Shown: one piece after another, positions 7,031-8,427 of the stretch
How the letters are laid out: the number at the start of each line of letters is the position of its first letter
Position numbering within the stretch: the stretch's first letter is position 1
NCBI GenBank assembly: GCA_003252145.1
Contig: QKDJ01000151.1
Location: 1-8,427 of the forward strand
DNA: 8,427 bases
Direction of reading: 5' to 3'
Source of the DNA: Azovibrio restrictus
GTDB lineage: Bacteria > Pseudomonadota > Gammaproteobacteria > Burkholderiales > Rhodocyclaceae
Made by a program: the position numbers and the translations under genes
The notes under the pieces: generated by a model
Database searches by the model: none
What the model was told of the DNA's origin: nothing
The model's input: the letters and a program-made list of their open reading frames with translations, nothing else

Positions 7031-7060
7031 AATGTACGGGGCGGCGTTTTCTCTTGTCAG
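7031..7060 (-). promoter_or_regulatory. Possible sigma-70 promoter for the orphan membrane-protein gene
   Basis: On the minus strand CTGACA (7060-7055; five of six to the -35 consensus) is followed after 18 bases by TACATT (7036-7031; four of six to the -10). A start near 7024 would leave a leader of about 53 bases before ATG 6971. This is a moderate match in an AT-richer stretch. Confidence 0.35.
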
Positions 7061-7108
7061 AACCGGACCGTTTATTGCAAAGGGCTACCCAGGGTCGATG
7101 GCTCAGGT

Positions 7109-7426
7109 TCAGGGATTTCCCGACAAGGCTGGCAGTGCTGCCAGCCTTTTTTCGTCTACGCCCTCCACCCGCAAGACTTTCTGGCGGGAGGTCTGGCCGC
7201 TCTTGAGCGTGACGGCGGCCTTGGGTAGGTCCAGGAGTTCGGCCACGAAGCCCTGCAAGGCTGCATTGGCTTTGCCATCTACGGGAGGGGCCGCCAAACG
7301 GATTTTCAGGGCGTCCCCATGCAGGCCCGCCACCTGGCTTTTCTTGGCGCCAGGCTGGATGTGCAGGGAGAGGAGCCAGGCTCCTTCTCCTTCTTTGGCT
7401 TTCTCCTGGCGATACCAGTCCCCCAT
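7109..7426 (-). CDS. yggU: DUF167 / YggU family protein
   Basis: A small 105-residue protein of the DUF167 (YggU) family, whose biochemical role is not established. The core matches the family: LSLHIQPGAKKSQVAGLHGD (from about residue 19), then KIRLAAPPVDGKANAAL, a helix ending AELLDLP, and LKSGQTSRQKVLRVEG. E. coli YggU is about 96 residues, so the length is normal. ATG 7426 shares one base with the yggT stop (TGATG). No clear Shine-Dalgarno is seen, so translation is probably coupled to yggT. The order proC-yggT-yggU is common in proteobacteria and supports the call. Its last 15 or so codons lie within a perfect hairpin (7125-7148) that reads as a terminator on the opposite strand. The same frame stays open upstream to about 7882, but that part is a shadow of yggT. 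Confidence 0.9.
   Translation of the reverse strand: MGDWYRQEKAKEGEGAWLLSLHIQPGAKKSQVAGLHGDALKIRLAAPPVDGKANAALQGFVAELLDLPKAAVTLKSGQTSRQKVLRVEGVDEKRLAALPALSGNP
7125..7152 (+). terminator. Strong plus-strand intrinsic terminator inside the 3' end of yggU
   Basis: AAGGCTGGCA (7125-7134) and TGCCAGCCTT (7139-7148) form a perfect 10-bp stem with a GTGC loop, followed by T residues through 7152, giving six T in a row on the plus strand. This is the classic form for stopping plus-strand transcripts. It sits within yggU codons, antisense to that gene. On the minus strand only TT and then GTC follow the stem, so it would be weak in that direction. Confidence 0.65.
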
Positions 7427-7959
7427 CAGATGAACATCAGCAGGGCCTGGGCGATGAGGATCAGCACCAGGGGCGACAGGTCGATGCCGGAAATGGTGGG
7501 AATGATGCGCTGGAAGGGGGCCAGGAAAGGCCGGGACAACTGGCTCACGGGGCCGGCGATGGGGGAATAGGGATTCACCCAGGAGAGCACGGCCTGGAGA
7601 ATTACCACGCCCATGACGATGTAGATGAACAGGCGCAAAAGTCCCCGCACGGCCAGCATGAGCAACATCAGGGTCATGCCCAGGCCATCGGCGCTCAGGC
7701 TGGCGGTGGACAGGGAGAGCAGCAGGCCCGAGAGCATCAATTGCAGCCACAGGGCGGCCAACAGGCTGGCCCAGTCCACTCCGCCCAGGCCGGGCACGAT
7801 GCGGCGCAGGGGTTTTACCGCCCAGTTGGTGAGCTTGACCACGAAGTCTCCCAGCTGGCCCGAGAAGGACACCCGGCCCCATTGCATCATGAAGCGCAGC
7901 AGGAACAGGGTGCAGAAGAAGCTGACGATGGCGTTGAGTAGGAAGAAAGCGGCCTGCAT
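7426..7959 (-). CDS. yggT: YggT family integral membrane protein
   Basis: A 177-residue hydrophobic protein with two YGGT repeats. Each repeat ends in the family motif of a proline-containing loop plus 'R.(I/V)P..(G/S)G(I/V)D': KPLRRIVPGLGGVD at residues 49-62 and APFQRIIPTISGID at 147-160. Hydrophobic spans lie near residues 3-25, 63-84, 93-125 and 159-177, giving about four membrane segments. Family members are inner-membrane proteins; links to ion homeostasis, and in some organisms to division or membrane organisation, are reported, but no firm activity is known. ATG 7959 shares one base with the proC stop (TAATG) and has GGGAG at 7971-7967 seven bases upstream. Its stop overlaps the yggU start. 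It is probably cotranscribed with proC and yggU. Confidence 0.93.
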   Translation of the reverse strand: MQAAFFLLNAIVSFFCTLFLLRFMMQWGRVSFSGQLGDFVVKLTNWAVKPLRRIVPGLGGVDWASLLAALWLQLMLSGLLLSLSTASLSADGLGMTLMLLMLAVRGLLRLFIYIVMGVVILQAVLSWVNPYSPIAGPVSQLSRPFLAPFQRIIPTISGIDLSPLVLILIAQALLMFI

Positions 7960-8427
7960 TAGTCGGCTCCCAGGAGCTTGGCCAGTTCCTGGCCCCGGGC
8001 CTGGGCAGCCTTGGTGCCGGCGATGATACCGGCGGCCACGCCCTGTTCGGTCATGACCTTGAGGGCGGCTTCCGTGGTGCCGCCCTTGGAGGTGACCTTC
8101 TGTCGCAGCAGGGCAGGAGCGTCCGGGGAATCAGCCGCGAGACGGGCGGAGCCCAGGGTGGTTTGCAGGGCCAGCAGACGGGCTTGTTCCGGGGTAAATC
8201 CCAGTTCGTTGGCCGCCTGTTCCAGGGCCTCAATGAAGAGGAACAGATAGGCGGGGCCGCTGCCGGAAATGGCGGTAACGGCATCGATCATGGCCTCATC
8301 ATCCCCCCAGAGGGTGGTTCCGGCCGCCTGAAGAATGCGTTCGGCGGCCAGGCGTTCCGTGAGTACCACATCGGGCAGGGCGCACAGGCCGGCCATGCCG
8401 GCACCGATCAGGGCCGGGGTGTTGGGC
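7959..8427 (-). CDS. proC: Pyrroline-5-carboxylate reductase ProC, C-terminal part (start beyond right edge)
   Basis: ProC reduces 1-pyrroline-5-carboxylate to proline with NAD(P)H, the last step of proline synthesis, in the cytoplasm. The window shows 155 residues plus the stop; the N-terminal Rossmann domain lies to the right. At the edge the frame reads PNTPALIGAGMAGL, matching the conserved MPNTPAL segment. Later come the dimerisation-domain signature ISGSGPAYLFLFIEAL and the P5C-reductase pattern GGTTEAALKVM near the C-terminus. E. coli ProC has 269 residues, so about 57% is present. An internal ATG at 8396 is not the true start because the conserved PNTPAL precedes it. No frameshift or truncation is seen within the window. 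Confidence 0.95.
   Translation of the reverse strand, partial: PNTPALIGAGMAGLCALPDVVLTERLAAERILQAAGTTLWGDDEAMIDAVTAISGSGPAYLFLFIEALEQAANELGFTPEQARLLALQTTLGSARLAADSPDAPALLRQKVTSKGGTTEAALKVMTEQGVAAGIIAGTKAAQARGQELAKLLGAD

Noticed and set aside
7429..7882. Upstream extension of the yggU frame to a 257-residue protein
   Set aside because: The part above codon 7426 is Pro/Arg/His-rich shadow of yggT. The conserved DUF167 core begins just after ATG 7426.

Overview
The window is a GC-rich proteobacterial chromosome segment built around a respiratory formate dehydrogenase locus. The FdnG/FdnH/FdnI-type proteins, the proC-yggT-yggU order and the overall composition suggest a betaproteobacterium, perhaps Rhodocyclales. 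That placement is an inference from family resemblance, not from a database search.

Layout. Positions 1-369 (minus strand) hold the 5' end of fdhE, a formate dehydrogenase maturation factor that runs off the left edge. A 385-bp divergent intergenic region (370-754) carries two tandem 15-bp palindromes and a good sigma-54 -24/-12 promoter reading right. The operon fdnG-fdnH-fdnI follows (755-5297): a Tat-exported molybdenum or tungsten catalytic subunit, a four-cluster iron-sulfur subunit and a membrane cytochrome b. A GC-rich hairpin separates it from fdhD (5364-6317), which sulfurates the Mo/W cofactor. After a short convergent gap comes a visibly AT-richer orphan gene on the minus strand (6378-6971). 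It encodes an unrecognised single-pass membrane protein with a cysteine-containing outer domain. The right end is the housekeeping minus-strand cluster proC-yggT-yggU (7109-8427), with proC cut by the right edge.

How the genes work together. FdnG oxidises formate in the periplasm at a bis-MGD centre. Electrons pass through the FdnG cluster and the four FdnH clusters to the two hemes of FdnI and then to quinone. FdhD and FdhE are the dedicated assembly factors, so the window holds the three structural genes and the two accessory genes, with fdhE partial. The catalytic residue is cysteine rather than the selenocysteine of E. coli FdnG, so this enzyme does not need the selenocysteine machinery.

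Most worth a second look: the tandem palindromes 21 bp apart upstream of the sigma-54 promoter, which look like sites for an enhancer-binding protein; a cytochrome b subunit about 12 residues shorter than E. coli FdnI between its first two heme-ligand histidines; the AT-rich orphan gene; and a textbook plus-strand terminator lying inside the 3' end of yggU, antisense to it. I found no mobile element, CRISPR array, tRNA or rRNA.
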